From NCBI GenBank assembly GCA_020636535.1, contig JACJXT010000011.1, forward strand, positions 1,116,001 to 1,180,000: a DNA stretch of 64,000 bases. The letters run 5' to 3'. The notes under the pieces are model-generated. The model was not told where the DNA came from, searched no databases, and saw only the letters and a program-made list of their open reading frames with translations. This DNA is from Chitinophagales bacterium. Lineage in GTDB: Bacteria; Bacteroidota; Bacteroidia; Chitinophagales; JADIYW01. This document shows positions 17,115 to 26,680 of the stretch, piece after piece. The translations under genes and the position numbers were made by a program. How positions within the stretch are numbered: the first letter of the stretch is position 1; every line of letters starts with the position of its first letter.

Positions 17115-17996
17115 GTGCTTATTTTAAGAGTACTCATACAAACCAACTTATTTATTGCTATTGCTGCAGTCTGTTTTTTATTGAGTAATGCTTACTTATT
17201 AGAATTGCCAATTAACCATTTAAAAGAAGTCATTCTACTCGTGTTTAGTTCTACTTGGCTAGTCTATCAATTTAGCAGATGGTTTTACTTCAAAAAAGAT
17301 GCTTATACACATAAAAACGATAGTGTTTTTCACTACATGGAAAAATATCCAATTATCAATAATATACTACTTATTGTAGCAGCAATACTCGTATTTATTA
17401 GTGTATTTTTTATTCATAAAAATGTATTGTATTTTTTATTTATTGTAGGATGCATTTCGTTTTTATATCCAATTCCAATTATAAAATACCAAAGCAAATG
17501 GATAAAACTCAGAGAAATTCCATTTATAAAATTGTTTTTAATAGCAGGAGTGTGGTCGGTTGCTTGTATTATTTTACCAATTGTAGAGCTCAATATATGG
17601 CAAGATTTTCCTACGAGAAATGTATTGCTTTTTATAACGCAATTTGTATTTATTTTATTTATAACACTACCGTTTGATATGAACGATTTTCCATACGATA
17701 AAGCAGTTGGTGTTAAAACTATTCCTACAGTTTTCGGAATCAAAACAAGTCAAATGATATTATTGATACTTTGGCTAATTCAACTAGTGCTTTGGATACT
17801 TTTCTTTAGTACTTTTTCAAGTATCACTATACAACACATTACCATAGGAATAGCTTATATGTTGTTGAATACTTTTTTGCTAGTATATACCAAAAAGAAA
17901 ATCACGACAATCAATAAAGAACAAGTAAAATACATTTACGATGGTTCTATGATAGTACAATTTTTAATCACTTTTTTAGTATTTCGATGGATGTAA
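17115..17996 (+). CDS. UbiA-like polytopic membrane protein
   Basis: 293 residues with eight or so hydrophobic segments. The segment WIKLREIPFIKLFLIAGVWS and the loop LPFDMNDFPYDKAVGVKTIPTVFGIK match the second Asp-rich region of UbiA prenyltransferases. However, the first NDxxD-type motif is not evident in the N-terminal half, where VYQFSRWFYFKKDAYTHKND is found instead. It may be a divergent or non-catalytic relative, and the substrate is unknown. The start is a GTG. It overlaps the downstream aminotransferase by ten bases, so the two are translationally coupled. Confidence 0.7.
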   Translation: MLILRVLIQTNLFIAIAAVCFLLSNAYLLELPINHLKEVILLVFSSTWLVYQFSRWFYFKKDAYTHKNDSVFHYMEKYPIINNILLIVAAILVFISVFFIHKNVLYFLFIVGCISFLYPIPIIKYQSKWIKLREIPFIKLFLIAGVWSVACIILPIVELNIWQDFPTRNVLLFITQFVFILFITLPFDMNDFPYDKAVGVKTIPTVFGIKTSQMILLILWLIQLVLWILFFSTFSSITIQHITIGIAYMLLNTFLLVYTKKKITTINKEQVKYIYDGSMIVQFLITFLVFRWM

Positions 17997-18757
17997 ACTA
18001 TATTGGATTTATAGAAACGATGTTTGTGCAACACAATAAAATTCCTTTGCTTTCTTTGCATGCAAAACGACTACAAGAGAGTTTCTTGAAAATCAACTGT
18101 ATTCTCTCTATTGATGATATTGTACTGAAAATCAATAAACTATTAGAAAGTACTTCAGGTATTAGTCAAGAAGCAAATAAATGTAGATTATTGGTAGAGT
18201 TTTTTCCATTAAAAGCCAATATTGAAGAAAAATGGACGATGGAATTAAGTACTGTTCCTTATAATATTTATACACTCAATGAAAAAGGCATTCGACTAAC
18301 ACATTATAGCGAAGAAAAAATTAGTACTAATATTTTTACCAATTGCAAAACCAACGACAGAAAAATATACGACAATGCACGCAATTTTGCTCAACAAAAC
18401 AATTTTGATGATGCAATTATTGAAAACGAAAATGGATTTGTTGCAGATTGTAGTATTTATAATCTTTTCTTGATAAAAGGAGAGCAGTTGTTTACACCAA
18501 AACTCAGCGATAATATTGTAGCAGGTGTAGCACGACAATGCTTTTTACAGTACAATACAAAGTATACAATCATAGAAAAATCACTTAGTATTCAAAATTT
18601 TTACGATGCAGATGCTGTTTTTGTAAGCAATGCTTTGCGTGGCATTCAATCAGTACAACAATTTGGTAATCATATTTATAATGACAATATAGTTAAACTA
18701 ATACATCAATACTGGAAAAATATTTTACGAGAACATTTTTCAATAGAAATGGTTTGA
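17987..18757 (+). CDS. Class IV aminotransferase (aminodeoxychorismate lyase-like)
   Basis: 256 residues of the PLP fold-type IV family. It begins NYIGFIETMFVQHNKIPLLSLHAKRLQESF. The probable PLP lysine is in NDRKIYDNARNFAQQ at about 125, and ENGFVADCSIYNLFLIKGEQLFTPKLSDNIVAGVAR holds the cofactor-binding turn and strand. The family includes PabC (4-amino-4-deoxychorismate to p-aminobenzoate) and branched-chain transaminases. The small size and Bacteroidota context make PabC-like the better guess, but this is unproven. It overlaps the UbiA-like gene and is followed by a strong terminator. Confidence 0.78.
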   Translation: MDVNYIGFIETMFVQHNKIPLLSLHAKRLQESFLKINCILSIDDIVLKINKLLESTSGISQEANKCRLLVEFFPLKANIEEKWTMELSTVPYNIYTLNEKGIRLTHYSEEKISTNIFTNCKTNDRKIYDNARNFAQQNNFDDAIIENENGFVADCSIYNLFLIKGEQLFTPKLSDNIVAGVARQCFLQYNTKYTIIEKSLSIQNFYDADAVFVSNALRGIQSVQQFGNHIYNDNIVKLIHQYWKNILREHFSIEMV

Positions 18758-18920
18758 GATATGTAGTAAAACTTAGTACTGTTTATTTATATTGTCTATT
18801 TCGAAAATTTTGATGACATGTCTATTATACTAATTAGTATTAGACTACTTCTTAACAAGTAATGATATTATACCATGAGTTACACCACATGGTTACTTAA
18901 GTTAAAATTAGGTTAGTATA

Positions 18921-18952
18921 AAAAAGAGTGTATTTTTTAATACACTCTTTTT
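18921..18952. terminator. Bidirectional terminator
   Basis: A 14-bp stem (core GAGTGTATT / AATACACTC) with a TTTT loop and A/T runs on both sides. It separates the convergent aminotransferase and caspase-like genes. Confidence 0.85.
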
Positions 18953-18994
18953 AGATTAAATGGTCATAGGTTTAAACTATGACTATGTTTTTTA

Positions 18995-21900
18995 TTATGG
19001 TCTAAAGTAAAAATCGCCTGTAATTGATGAGCTATACCATGGCATTTGTCCTGGCATAGTTGTTTTTAATTCTAAGGCAATATTTTTTAGTACTTTTTCT
19101 ATGGTTAAACCAGATTTTTGTAAGTTACCTAAGAATGCTGTTGTATATGGTGAGTTATAACCACTTCCATCTGATGCTACATTACCTGGATTAGTAGAAT
19201 AGGCAATGATTGTTCCTTCCGGTGCATTCATACTTGCTAGTCCATTTCCGTTGGCATTTCTAGACCAAGATCTTTCAAATGGATTATTTCTACAAGCATC
19301 TAGTACTATGATGTTCATTTGGTTTTTGGCTGCATCCATTTTAGATAGGATTTTTCCAACATTCACACATTCGTACTCTAAGTCGCCTTCTACCATAAGT
19401 TGTGCATCTATAGGAATTAAATAATTTTCTCCTTTAGCTTGTATACCATGTCCTGCGTAAAATATCATTCCAATAGCATCTTTATTGCTAATAATAGATT
19501 GCCCAAATTGATTGATGGCTTCGTTAAGTTGTTTTTTTGATGTGTTGATTAGTAAAATAACTTCAAAACCACATGCTTTTAATGATTTTGCCATTTCTTC
19601 TGCATCGTGTACTGGATTTGGCAATTGACCTGCATATGCATAGTTTCCGTTTCCTACTACTAGTGCAAAGCGTTTGCCTTTGTCGCTTGTTTTATAGCTT
19701 TGTTCTTGTTTATAACTATTAGAATTGTTATAATTTACATTATTATTACTATTGTTAGTATAAGAACTTTGCTCTTTTGAAACTGTAAATATTGCTAAGT
19801 TCATAAAAGTTTCGTCTTCGTTATAAACAGAAACTTTATATTTTCCTGCATCTTTAAAGTTGTACTCAAAGTTAAAATTCTTTTGGTCTGGATTAAGCAA
19901 CATGGTTTTTGTTTCTACTAAGTTGCTATAATTGTCACCATTAAAAATTTTAATAGTAGCTTTTATTGCTTTGCAAGCTTTGTCATCTTTATACTGAAAA
20001 TACAATGTTTTTCCTGAACTTGGTATAGTAAAATCTGTAGCAATTCCACCAAGACTTCCGCTAGAATATTTGCTAGTACCAACTAATATATCAGAGCCAT
20101 CGTAGTACCAAGTATCTACTTTGTCTGCATATTTATTTTCGGTTTTAGTACTAGTAGTTTTGTATTTAATAGTGGCTTCTGTAGTAGCTATTATTTTTCC
20201 ATCTTTTGCAGCACTAATTTTATAATCTCCTGCATCTTTAAAGTTGTAATCGTATACCGACCAATTATTGCCTTTTCCATTAAAATATTTGGTATCAAAA
20301 ATATCATACTTACCTGTAGATGTATTTTTTTTATCGATGTATAAAGCGTAGTCTTCATTGCCTACTTTTCCACTTCCATTATCAAATAAAATATATACCC
20401 AACCACCATCATTTGGAATAAGCCAAGTATTATTAATACCAACTGCGTTTCCGTAATCATCGTAAGATTCGCAAAGTGCTATGGTTTTCTTTTCTTCAAC
20501 TTTAACACCATCTGTAAATTTTATAGTTGCTTCTACAGATGCTTGTTCTCCAAATGAGTTAACAGCAGAGATTTTATAATTGCCTGGTTCTTTGAAATTG
20601 TAGTCGTACATTGCCCATGACTTGCCATCTGTATTGTCGAAAGTTTTGGTATCGTATGCAATATAGTTTCCACTAGTATTTTCTTTATCTACATACAACC
20701 ACAATTTATCGTTGATTTTTTTACCACCATTTTCATAGACTACATATACATAACCTCCATCTTCTTTTATATTCCAAGTGGTATAAATACCAGATGGTTT
20801 TCCTGTAGTTTTGTTATAATCTTCGCAAAGAGATATTGTTTTATCGCTGTTGTTTGATGAGTAGTTATTGTTGCTTCCTTTTTTAGAAACGGTAGCATAA
20901 GTTGTAGCCAAATATTTTAATTCTTTTACAGCAGAGATTTTGTAATCGCCAGCATCTTTAAAGTTAAAATCGTACACCGACCATGTATTTCCGTTTTCAA
21001 ATTCTTCAGTTCCGTATGGTACATAATCTCCTTTTTCATTTTTTTTATCAATATACAACCAAGTAGTACCAGTCATTTTGCTTCCTGCATTATCATAGTA
21101 AACATAAATGTAAGATGCATCGTCTGTAATATTCCAAGCAGAAGCTTCGTCAGTATAATCGCCTGTATTGTTATTGTAAGTAGCCACTAATTTTATACTT
21201 TCTTTTCCGTTGTTGTTATAAGTATATTTAGTTTCATTATTTGAGTTGTTGTTAGAGCTAGTTTTATTCAGATCATTAATTTGTGCATAAGTAGTAGCTA
21301 AGTACTTTCCATCTTGATAGACCATAATTTTATAGATACCAGCTTCTTTGAATTCGTAGTCGTACATTGCCCAAGATTTTCCGCTTTTAACATCAAAAGA
21401 TTCTGTGTCGTAAATTTTATATTCGCCAGAACCATCCTCTTTTGCTTTATCTATAAATAGAGAAAGATTGTTTTTTGTATCAATTGCAGCACTTCCATTA
21501 TTATAAACGATATATACAAAACCTAAACTATTCCAATTATTACTAATATCATTATTATCTATTTCTCCAGTAGATTGGTTGTAATCGTTACATAAGTATA
21601 CATTTTTTTTGTATTTTGAATACTTTAAATCTGCTTTTAGTAAATCGTTTGCTGCATCAGAGTTGCTAGTGTAATTATTATTACTAGAATAATTATTGCT
21701 TGCTGCATCTTCCCGTTTTCCTTCAACTGTAATTATAGTATATGTAGTTGCTAAGTATTTTCCATCTTGATAAACTGCTATTTTATAAAAACCAGCTTCT
21801 TTAAAGATGTAATTATATGTAGCAAAAGAACTACCACTTTTTACATCAAAATGTTCAGTATCGTAAATTTTATAGTTTTTAGTTCCATCATTTTTCAATT

Positions 21901-22192
21901 TATCAATAAATAATGAAAGTGTTTTATCGGTTTTTATTGCACTGCCTCCATTATTATACACCATATAAACAGAGCCACCACCTTGTTTAATATCCCAAGA
22001 TTGAAATAATTTACTAGTAGGTTCTCCTGTACTTGAATTATAAGATGCACATAAGTAAACATTTTTCTTGTACTTACTATATGTAAAATCGGCTTTATCT
22101 AATTCTGCAGTTTCAATACTGTTTAGAGCAGTTTGGGCTTGAATATTACTGACTAAAAATAAACTAAACAATAAAAAAAGTAAGTTCTTCAT
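18995..22192 (-). CDS. Secreted caspase-like (peptidase C14) protein with six N-terminal repeats
   Basis: 1065 residues. After a signal peptide (LLFLLFSLFLVSNIQAQ) come six repeats of roughly 100-140 residues. Each runs from a Y.LC..YN..TG block, through a W.I...GGYVYVVY.N and L.IDK block, to a YDYNFK.AGDYKI.A strand. Linkers are Ser/Asn-rich. The C-terminus (about 835-1065) is a caspase domain: RFALVVGNGNYAYAGQLPNPVHDAEEMAKSL, the catalytic His in FYAGHG (about 912) and Cys in IVLDACRNNPF (about 967). The C-terminal end lacks a T9SS domain. I infer an exported surface or periplasmic protease. The flanking genes are unrelated. Confidence 0.85.
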   Translation of the reverse strand: MKNLLFLLFSLFLVSNIQAQTALNSIETAELDKADFTYSKYKKNVYLCASYNSSTGEPTSKLFQSWDIKQGGGSVYMVYNNGGSAIKTDKTLSLFIDKLKNDGTKNYKIYDTEHFDVKSGSSFATYNYIFKEAGFYKIAVYQDGKYLATTYTIITVEGKREDAASNNYSSNNNYTSNSDAANDLLKADLKYSKYKKNVYLCNDYNQSTGEIDNNDISNNWNSLGFVYIVYNNGSAAIDTKNNLSLFIDKAKEDGSGEYKIYDTESFDVKSGKSWAMYDYEFKEAGIYKIMVYQDGKYLATTYAQINDLNKTSSNNNSNNETKYTYNNNGKESIKLVATYNNNTGDYTDEASAWNITDDASYIYVYYDNAGSKMTGTTWLYIDKKNEKGDYVPYGTEEFENGNTWSVYDFNFKDAGDYKISAVKELKYLATTYATVSKKGSNNNYSSNNSDKTISLCEDYNKTTGKPSGIYTTWNIKEDGGYVYVVYENGGKKINDKLWLYVDKENTSGNYIAYDTKTFDNTDGKSWAMYDYNFKEPGNYKISAVNSFGEQASVEATIKFTDGVKVEEKKTIALCESYDDYGNAVGINNTWLIPNDGGWVYILFDNGSGKVGNEDYALYIDKKNTSTGKYDIFDTKYFNGKGNNWSVYDYNFKDAGDYKISAAKDGKIIATTEATIKYKTTSTKTENKYADKVDTWYYDGSDILVGTSKYSSGSLGGIATDFTIPSSGKTLYFQYKDDKACKAIKATIKIFNGDNYSNLVETKTMLLNPDQKNFNFEYNFKDAGKYKVSVYNEDETFMNLAIFTVSKEQSSYTNNSNNNVNYNNSNSYKQEQSYKTSDKGKRFALVVGNGNYAYAGQLPNPVHDAEEMAKSLKACGFEVILLINTSKKQLNEAINQFGQSIISNKDAIGMIFYAGHGIQAKGENYLIPIDAQLMVEGDLEYECVNVGKILSKMDAAKNQMNIIVLDACRNNPFERSWSRNANGNGLASMNAPEGTIIAYSTNPGNVASDGSGYNSPYTTAFLGNLQKSGLTIEKVLKNIALELKTTMPGQMPWYSSSITGDFYFRP

Positions 22193-22357
22193 AATTAATA
22201 ATTTTTTTCTTGCTAAAATATAGTAAAAATTTCAGATATGTTGTTAAAAATTTTTAAAGCATACTATCATTTCTACTGTAAGTGTTAATTTTATTGATTA
22301 CAGAATAGTTAAAATTATGCATTTTATTGCATTTGACTTTCAATCATAGTGGTTTAT

Positions 22358-22825
22358 TTATTCAACTTTATAAATAGTTTTAAATGTTTCGCAGACCAAT
22401 ATCATATTTTCATCAAATGGTAAATCATAACTTTGCATTTCTCTTGTGAAAAATGCTTTGTGTACTCTTTTCCAATAAGCAAGAGATTTGTCTCCTTCGC
22501 CTTCTAATGCTGCAAATGTTGCAGTTATTTTATTATATGGTGTAAGTGTTACATTTGTTGTTTCAATAATTGCTTTAGCATTTCCATTCCAGTCGGTAAC
22601 AATAAATTGTTCTCCAACTTTTGGTAATGCTTCATTATTAATTTCATAGGAAAATAAAGCACCAACAGTAGCTTGTTTTATTCCTTTTACAACTAATTCG
22701 GCACATTCATTCGCACTTTTTTCATTATCGCAGAAATAAAAAGCAGTAGGTAAGTCTTTGGTTTTATTACTAGGATTTTGCTTTAAGAAGTCATTCCATA
22801 TTTGTGCTAAAGATAGTGTTGTATT
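22358..22825 (-). pseudogene. ASCH-domain ORF without a start codon, in frame after the queE stop
   Basis: An open frame of 155 codons directly follows the queE TAA in the same frame. It reads as an ASCH-domain protein: AQIWNDFLKQNPSNKTKDLP, a central KGIKQATVGALFSYE, GEQFIVTDWNGNAKAIIETT, and the C-terminal GEGDKSLAYWKRVHKAFF typical of the family (putative RNA-binding or nucleic-acid-modifying fold). There is no ATG, GTG or TTG at the front; the first Met falls near the C-terminus. A start codon may have been lost: AAT ACA ACA stands where ATG would be expected. The alternatives are readthrough, reinitiation after the queE stop, or an assembly error. The body itself is uninterrupted. Confidence 0.7.
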
Positions 22826-23440
22826 TTATGGAATATTTAAATATTTATGTGTTTGTAATGATAGTTGCCACTTTGGATTTTCTTTGATGTAAGTAATAAT
22901 ACTAGGTAAAACTTTTTCTTGTTTACTTTCTTCTGGTTGAAGTAATAATTGACAATTAGAATTTATAAGTAATGCATTGTCTTCTGCAAATTTAAAATCA
23001 GATTGATTATACACAATGACTTTAAGTTCATTGGCAATTTCAAGCATTGATTTTAAACAAGGTTTGAATTTTTTTGGCGAGACGCAAATCCAATCAAAAT
23101 TACCAGATAAAGCATAAGCACCAGAAGTTTCTAAATGAATACGATAATTTTGTAGATGTAATGCATTACACAATGCAGTTAAATTATACAGTAAAGGTTC
23201 GCCACCAGTAATAACTACAATTTGAGTTGGCGTTTGTCGTATTGTTTTAACTAAATCATCAATTTTTACAAGTTGATTTTTAGTTACCGTCCAAGAATCT
23301 TTTACATCACACCAATGACAACCAACATCACAACCAGCCAAACGAATAAAATAAGCAGCAGTACCACTATATTTTCCTTCGCCTTGCAAAGTGTAAAAAT
23401 GTTCCATTACAGGAATTTGCGTATTGGTATTAAAATTCAT
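22826..23440 (-). CDS. queE: 7-carboxy-7-deazaguanine synthase
   Basis: 204 residues of the radical SAM QueE family, which contracts the ring of 6-carboxy-tetrahydropterin on the way to queuosine. The iron-sulfur motif is CxxxCxxC in LAGCDVGCHWCDVKDSW (Cys37, Cys41, Cys44). It is preceded by MEHFYTLQGEGKYSGTAAYFIRL and followed by VVITGGEPLLYNLTALC and IHLETSGAYALSGNFDWICVSPK. It ends KYLNIP, and after a single TAA the same frame continues as an ASCH-domain ORF. Other queuosine genes are not in the window. Confidence 0.95.
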   Translation of the reverse strand: MNFNTNTQIPVMEHFYTLQGEGKYSGTAAYFIRLAGCDVGCHWCDVKDSWTVTKNQLVKIDDLVKTIRQTPTQIVVITGGEPLLYNLTALCNALHLQNYRIHLETSGAYALSGNFDWICVSPKKFKPCLKSMLEIANELKVIVYNQSDFKFAEDNALLINSNCQLLLQPEESKQEKVLPSIITYIKENPKWQLSLQTHKYLNIP

Positions 23441-23453
23441 TGCTCAAAAATAA

Positions 23454-23484
23454 AAAAACGCTTATAAATATTACAAGCGTTTTT
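23454..23484. terminator. Terminator hairpin upstream of queE
   Basis: Arms AAAAACGCTT / AAGCGTTTTT enclose an 11-base loop. It lies between the TonB-like receptor and queE and could end transcripts entering from either side. Confidence 0.65.
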
Positions 23485-23524
23485 AAGTAGTAGCATAAGT
23501 TTGGTTTAAAAATATAATAACTAA

Positions 23525-23695
23525 TTGAGAGTCGTTTTTACTAGGAATGAAAGTAGCGAAATCTAACAGGTAATCTACTTTATAACAGTTCATAGTTTAA
23601 GATTGCCTGTCTCTACCTGTCGGCAGACATGGTATCGACAGGTAGACCACAATTTTATTTGTTTTTCTCAAAAATTCTACAATAGATATATTGAT
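23525..23695 (-). repeat. Interspersed repeat, copy 1, with an inserted palindrome
   Basis: In reverse orientation this stretch aligns over about 130 bases with 62986-63120, sharing blocks such as AATGAAAGTAGCGAA, AATCTACTTTATA and CAGTTCATAGTTT. Relative to that copy it lacks an 11-base piece of one palindrome. It also carries about 45 extra bases (23605-23648) containing the CCTGTC..GACAGG palindrome. The flanks GTTTGGTTT (23499) and AAACCAAAC (23719) are inverted repeats. It is the only content of this roughly 300-base gap apart from the terminator. Confidence 0.75.
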
Positions 23696-23738
23696 TATTC
23701 ATTTTTAAACTAAAAATAAACCAAACCCAGCTTATTTC

Positions 23739-26225
23739 CTACATTCCACCAGCATCTGAATTGTCTTCATCTATGAAGTGGTCTTTTTTCTTCTTGTTAT
23801 AGGTACTATTTGGCTTCTTTCCGAAGTTATAAGTAAAAGTTACATTTAATCTTAAACTTTCCCAATCTCTTTCTACAAAACCACTAAAGTTATCAGAAAC
23901 ACTACTTACTCTAAACTTCATGGTGTTAAATATATCAGAAATATTAAGAGCAATCGTCGCTTTATTGTCTTTTAAGAAATCTTTTTTGAATCCAATATTT
24001 ACAAAAGTAAACGGTTTTAATTCGCCTTGTAAGAATTTTCGTTTGCCTCTATAAAACCACATTACTTGAATACTTGCTGTCTTTTTCCAAACAGTCATAT
24101 TACTTATCATTCTTATATTCCACTGAAAACTATTGATGTTTTGATTAGAAACCTCGCCAGTGCTAGGAACAGAACCACTAATAATATTGCCAAACAAGTT
24201 AGCATTGGTCATAATATTCCACCATTTTGTAATTTGAGTTCTTAATATCAACTCTAAACCAACATCTTTACTATTGTCTAAGTTGCCAAAATCTAGTGTC
24301 GCCACACCATTGCTGTCTAGCGTTCTATACCTTGTATACGGATTTTTAGAATATTTAAAAAACACAGAACTTGTTAAAAACACATTTTTAAAATTTTTCA
24401 CATAGCTAAATTCTAAAGATTCTGTAAAAACTGGTTTTAAGTTTGGATTTCCTACTCTTATATTGTATGGATCTGAATATTCTCCAAATGGATTTAACAT
24501 TCTACTTCTGGGTCTATTGATGCTTCTTCTATATTGTAGTGAAATCTCATGACCTTTTTCAAACTTTTGAGCCAAATAAGCGGAAGGGAAAAAGCTAATA
24601 TATTTATTGGTGAAGTTGACATTTCCAACCGACTGATTGCCTTTTATGATAGAATGCTCCATTCTTACACCACCTTTATAGGAAAAGTTTTTATACGAAC
24701 CACCATAGATAACATATGATGCATTGATTATTTCTTTATATCTGAATTGATTGCTTAAACCATTATTTTGTTCAAAACTAAGCGTTGTTCTATTTAGACT
24801 GTCTGATGTAAAGTCGTTTAAAATATTTCTATAAGCACTTTTTGCACCAACTTCTAGTAAACCATTGGCTTTTTCAAATGGCTGAGCATAGTCAATTTGT
24901 CCGTAAGTAGTGTGATTAATATCTTTAGAAACATTGTGTTCTTGAGTAGCTAAAATAGTTTCATTAATTGATTGATCTAAAAAATAACTTGGTTGATAAT
25001 ATTCTGGATTTTCTTGTTGTTTAAAAAAAGAATAATTACCAGTTACAATTAAATTCTGACCTTTTTTATCGAATGTCTTAGTATAAGTTAGAGTATTATC
25101 TGTATTGTAGTCATTTTGATGATCAGTATAATTTCTTTTGTAATAGTTATACAATATTGCTGCCGAATCTAAAAACTCTGTTTCAACATCACCTTCATCA
25201 TTACTAATACCTGTATTGAAAGTTGTATTAAAAGTTAATGCATTTTTATCATTAATTTGAATATCTAAGTTATTGGATAATGTATTATTTATTTTATGAC
25301 TAGTAGAATAATCATTAGAATTTAAATAATTGGTTAAAGTTGGCAATGTGTTTTTTCTATCGTTAAAACCTTTCCAAAAAGTTTCAATAAAATTAAAACC
25401 ATAATTAGCAGAATAATTTATTTTATCTTTCTTTACATTGATAAAAAAACCAGCATTAGCATCGTATTTAGTACCATAACCAATACTAAAATTACCATTA
25501 ACACCTTTTTGCTTTACATCTTTTTTCAATATAATATTAATGATACCACCTTCGCCTTCTGCATCATATTTTGCAGATGGATTATTGATAATTTCTACAC
25601 TTTCTATGGTATTAGCTGGAATAGATTGTAATATAGCTTGCGTATTTGCACCAGTAATTCCAGAAGGTCTACCATTAATAAATACTTGTAAATTAGAAGA
25701 ACCTCTTATAGAAATACCACCATCATAATCTACATCTACAGTAGGAATTTGTTTTAGAACATCTGTAGCAGTTCCACCACTTGCTAAAGCACTTTTTTCT
25801 ACATTAAATACTTTTTTATCAGCTTTTAATTCCATTACAGCTTTTTCAGCAGTAATTTGTACTTCTTGTAATACTTGTTCGTCTGGTTTCATTTCAATAG
25901 TACCTAAGTTTACTTCTACATTATCTGGCGGAATAATCATTAACTTTTCTACAATATAATCTTGATAACCTAAAAAACTAAGTACTGCTTTATAAGCACC
26001 AAGTTGTATTGCATCAATAGAAAAAACACCATTGTCGTCGGTAAGCGAACCATATTGTAGTGTACTATCTTTTAAGTTAGTTAGTACAACAGAAGCATAA
26101 GCCAATGGTTCTTTATTTTCATCTACCATTTTTCCTTTAGCAATGCCAATAGCAGGTATATTTTGAGCGTTTAATTGAATACTTGTAATACAAATACTCA
26201 TTAGTAGAAATAAATATTTTTTCAT
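23739..26225 (-). CDS. Outer membrane beta-barrel receptor, TonB-dependent-like
   Basis: 828 residues. A signal peptide (YLFLLMSICITSIQLNAQ) is followed by a carboxypeptidase-regulatory-like domain (GKMVDENKEPLAYASVVLTNLKDS...LGYQDY, about 30-100). A plug domain (about 140-230) contains VDVDYDGGISIRGSSNLQVFINGRP and IESVEIINNPSAKYDAEGEGGIINI. The rest is a C-terminal barrel of the OMP_b-brl_3 type with many aromatic strands. The tail is Lys/Asp-rich and lacks the usual terminal aromatic. It would transport or bind an unknown ligand at the outer membrane. No SusD partner or regulator is adjacent. Confidence 0.88.
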   Translation of the reverse strand: MKKYLFLLMSICITSIQLNAQNIPAIGIAKGKMVDENKEPLAYASVVLTNLKDSTLQYGSLTDDNGVFSIDAIQLGAYKAVLSFLGYQDYIVEKLMIIPPDNVEVNLGTIEMKPDEQVLQEVQITAEKAVMELKADKKVFNVEKSALASGGTATDVLKQIPTVDVDYDGGISIRGSSNLQVFINGRPSGITGANTQAILQSIPANTIESVEIINNPSAKYDAEGEGGIINIILKKDVKQKGVNGNFSIGYGTKYDANAGFFINVKKDKINYSANYGFNFIETFWKGFNDRKNTLPTLTNYLNSNDYSTSHKINNTLSNNLDIQINDKNALTFNTTFNTGISNDEGDVETEFLDSAAILYNYYKRNYTDHQNDYNTDNTLTYTKTFDKKGQNLIVTGNYSFFKQQENPEYYQPSYFLDQSINETILATQEHNVSKDINHTTYGQIDYAQPFEKANGLLEVGAKSAYRNILNDFTSDSLNRTTLSFEQNNGLSNQFRYKEIINASYVIYGGSYKNFSYKGGVRMEHSIIKGNQSVGNVNFTNKYISFFPSAYLAQKFEKGHEISLQYRRSINRPRSRMLNPFGEYSDPYNIRVGNPNLKPVFTESLEFSYVKNFKNVFLTSSVFFKYSKNPYTRYRTLDSNGVATLDFGNLDNSKDVGLELILRTQITKWWNIMTNANLFGNIISGSVPSTGEVSNQNINSFQWNIRMISNMTVWKKTASIQVMWFYRGKRKFLQGELKPFTFVNIGFKKDFLKDNKATIALNISDIFNTMKFRVSSVSDNFSGFVERDWESLRLNVTFTYNFGKKPNSTYNKKKKDHFIDEDNSDAGGM

Positions 26226-26238
26226 TTAATTTGGGTTT

Positions 26239-26625
26239 TTACGATTTTAAGATGGTTAAAAATAACATAATCCAACCAATTATAAAAAGCAATCCACCGA
26301 TTGGTGTAATTGGTCCAATAATTTTAGTCAGATTTCCTAGATGTAATAAATCTTTACAAGCTAATAAATATAAAGAACCAGAAAAGAATAAAATTCCGAA
26401 AGCAAAACAATATGCACTTATTTGTAAATATTGATTTTTTATATGTTGTGCTAACAAAAAAACAACTAGTAGAACCAATGCATGCACAAATTGATAAAAT
26501 ACAGCTTTTTCAAAAATAATATGCTGATAATCATTTAGCTTTTCCTTTAAAGCATGTGCTCCAAACGCACCTAAAGCAACACCTAGCATACCATAAGCAG
26601 ATGCAATTAGTCCAAAAATTTTCAT
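26239..26625 (-). CDS. DUF423 family membrane protein
   Basis: 128 residues with four membrane helices. It starts FGLIASAYGMLGVALGAFGAHALKEKLNDYQ, the family signature, followed by FEKAVFYQFVHALVLLVVFLL and the GILFFSGSLYLLACKD and KIIGPITPIGGLLFIIGWI blocks. The length is normal for DUF423. The function is unknown. It lies 13 bases upstream of the receptor gene on the same strand and about 55 bases after ung, so the three may be co-transcribed. Confidence 0.9.
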   Translation of the reverse strand: MKIFGLIASAYGMLGVALGAFGAHALKEKLNDYQHIIFEKAVFYQFVHALVLLVVFLLAQHIKNQYLQISAYCFAFGILFFSGSLYLLACKDLLHLGNLTKIIGPITPIGGLLFIIGWIMLFLTILKS

Positions 26626-26680
26626 TGATGCAAAGTTACGCTTCTAGCATAAACTTATTATTAATTTTTTATAATGAATG

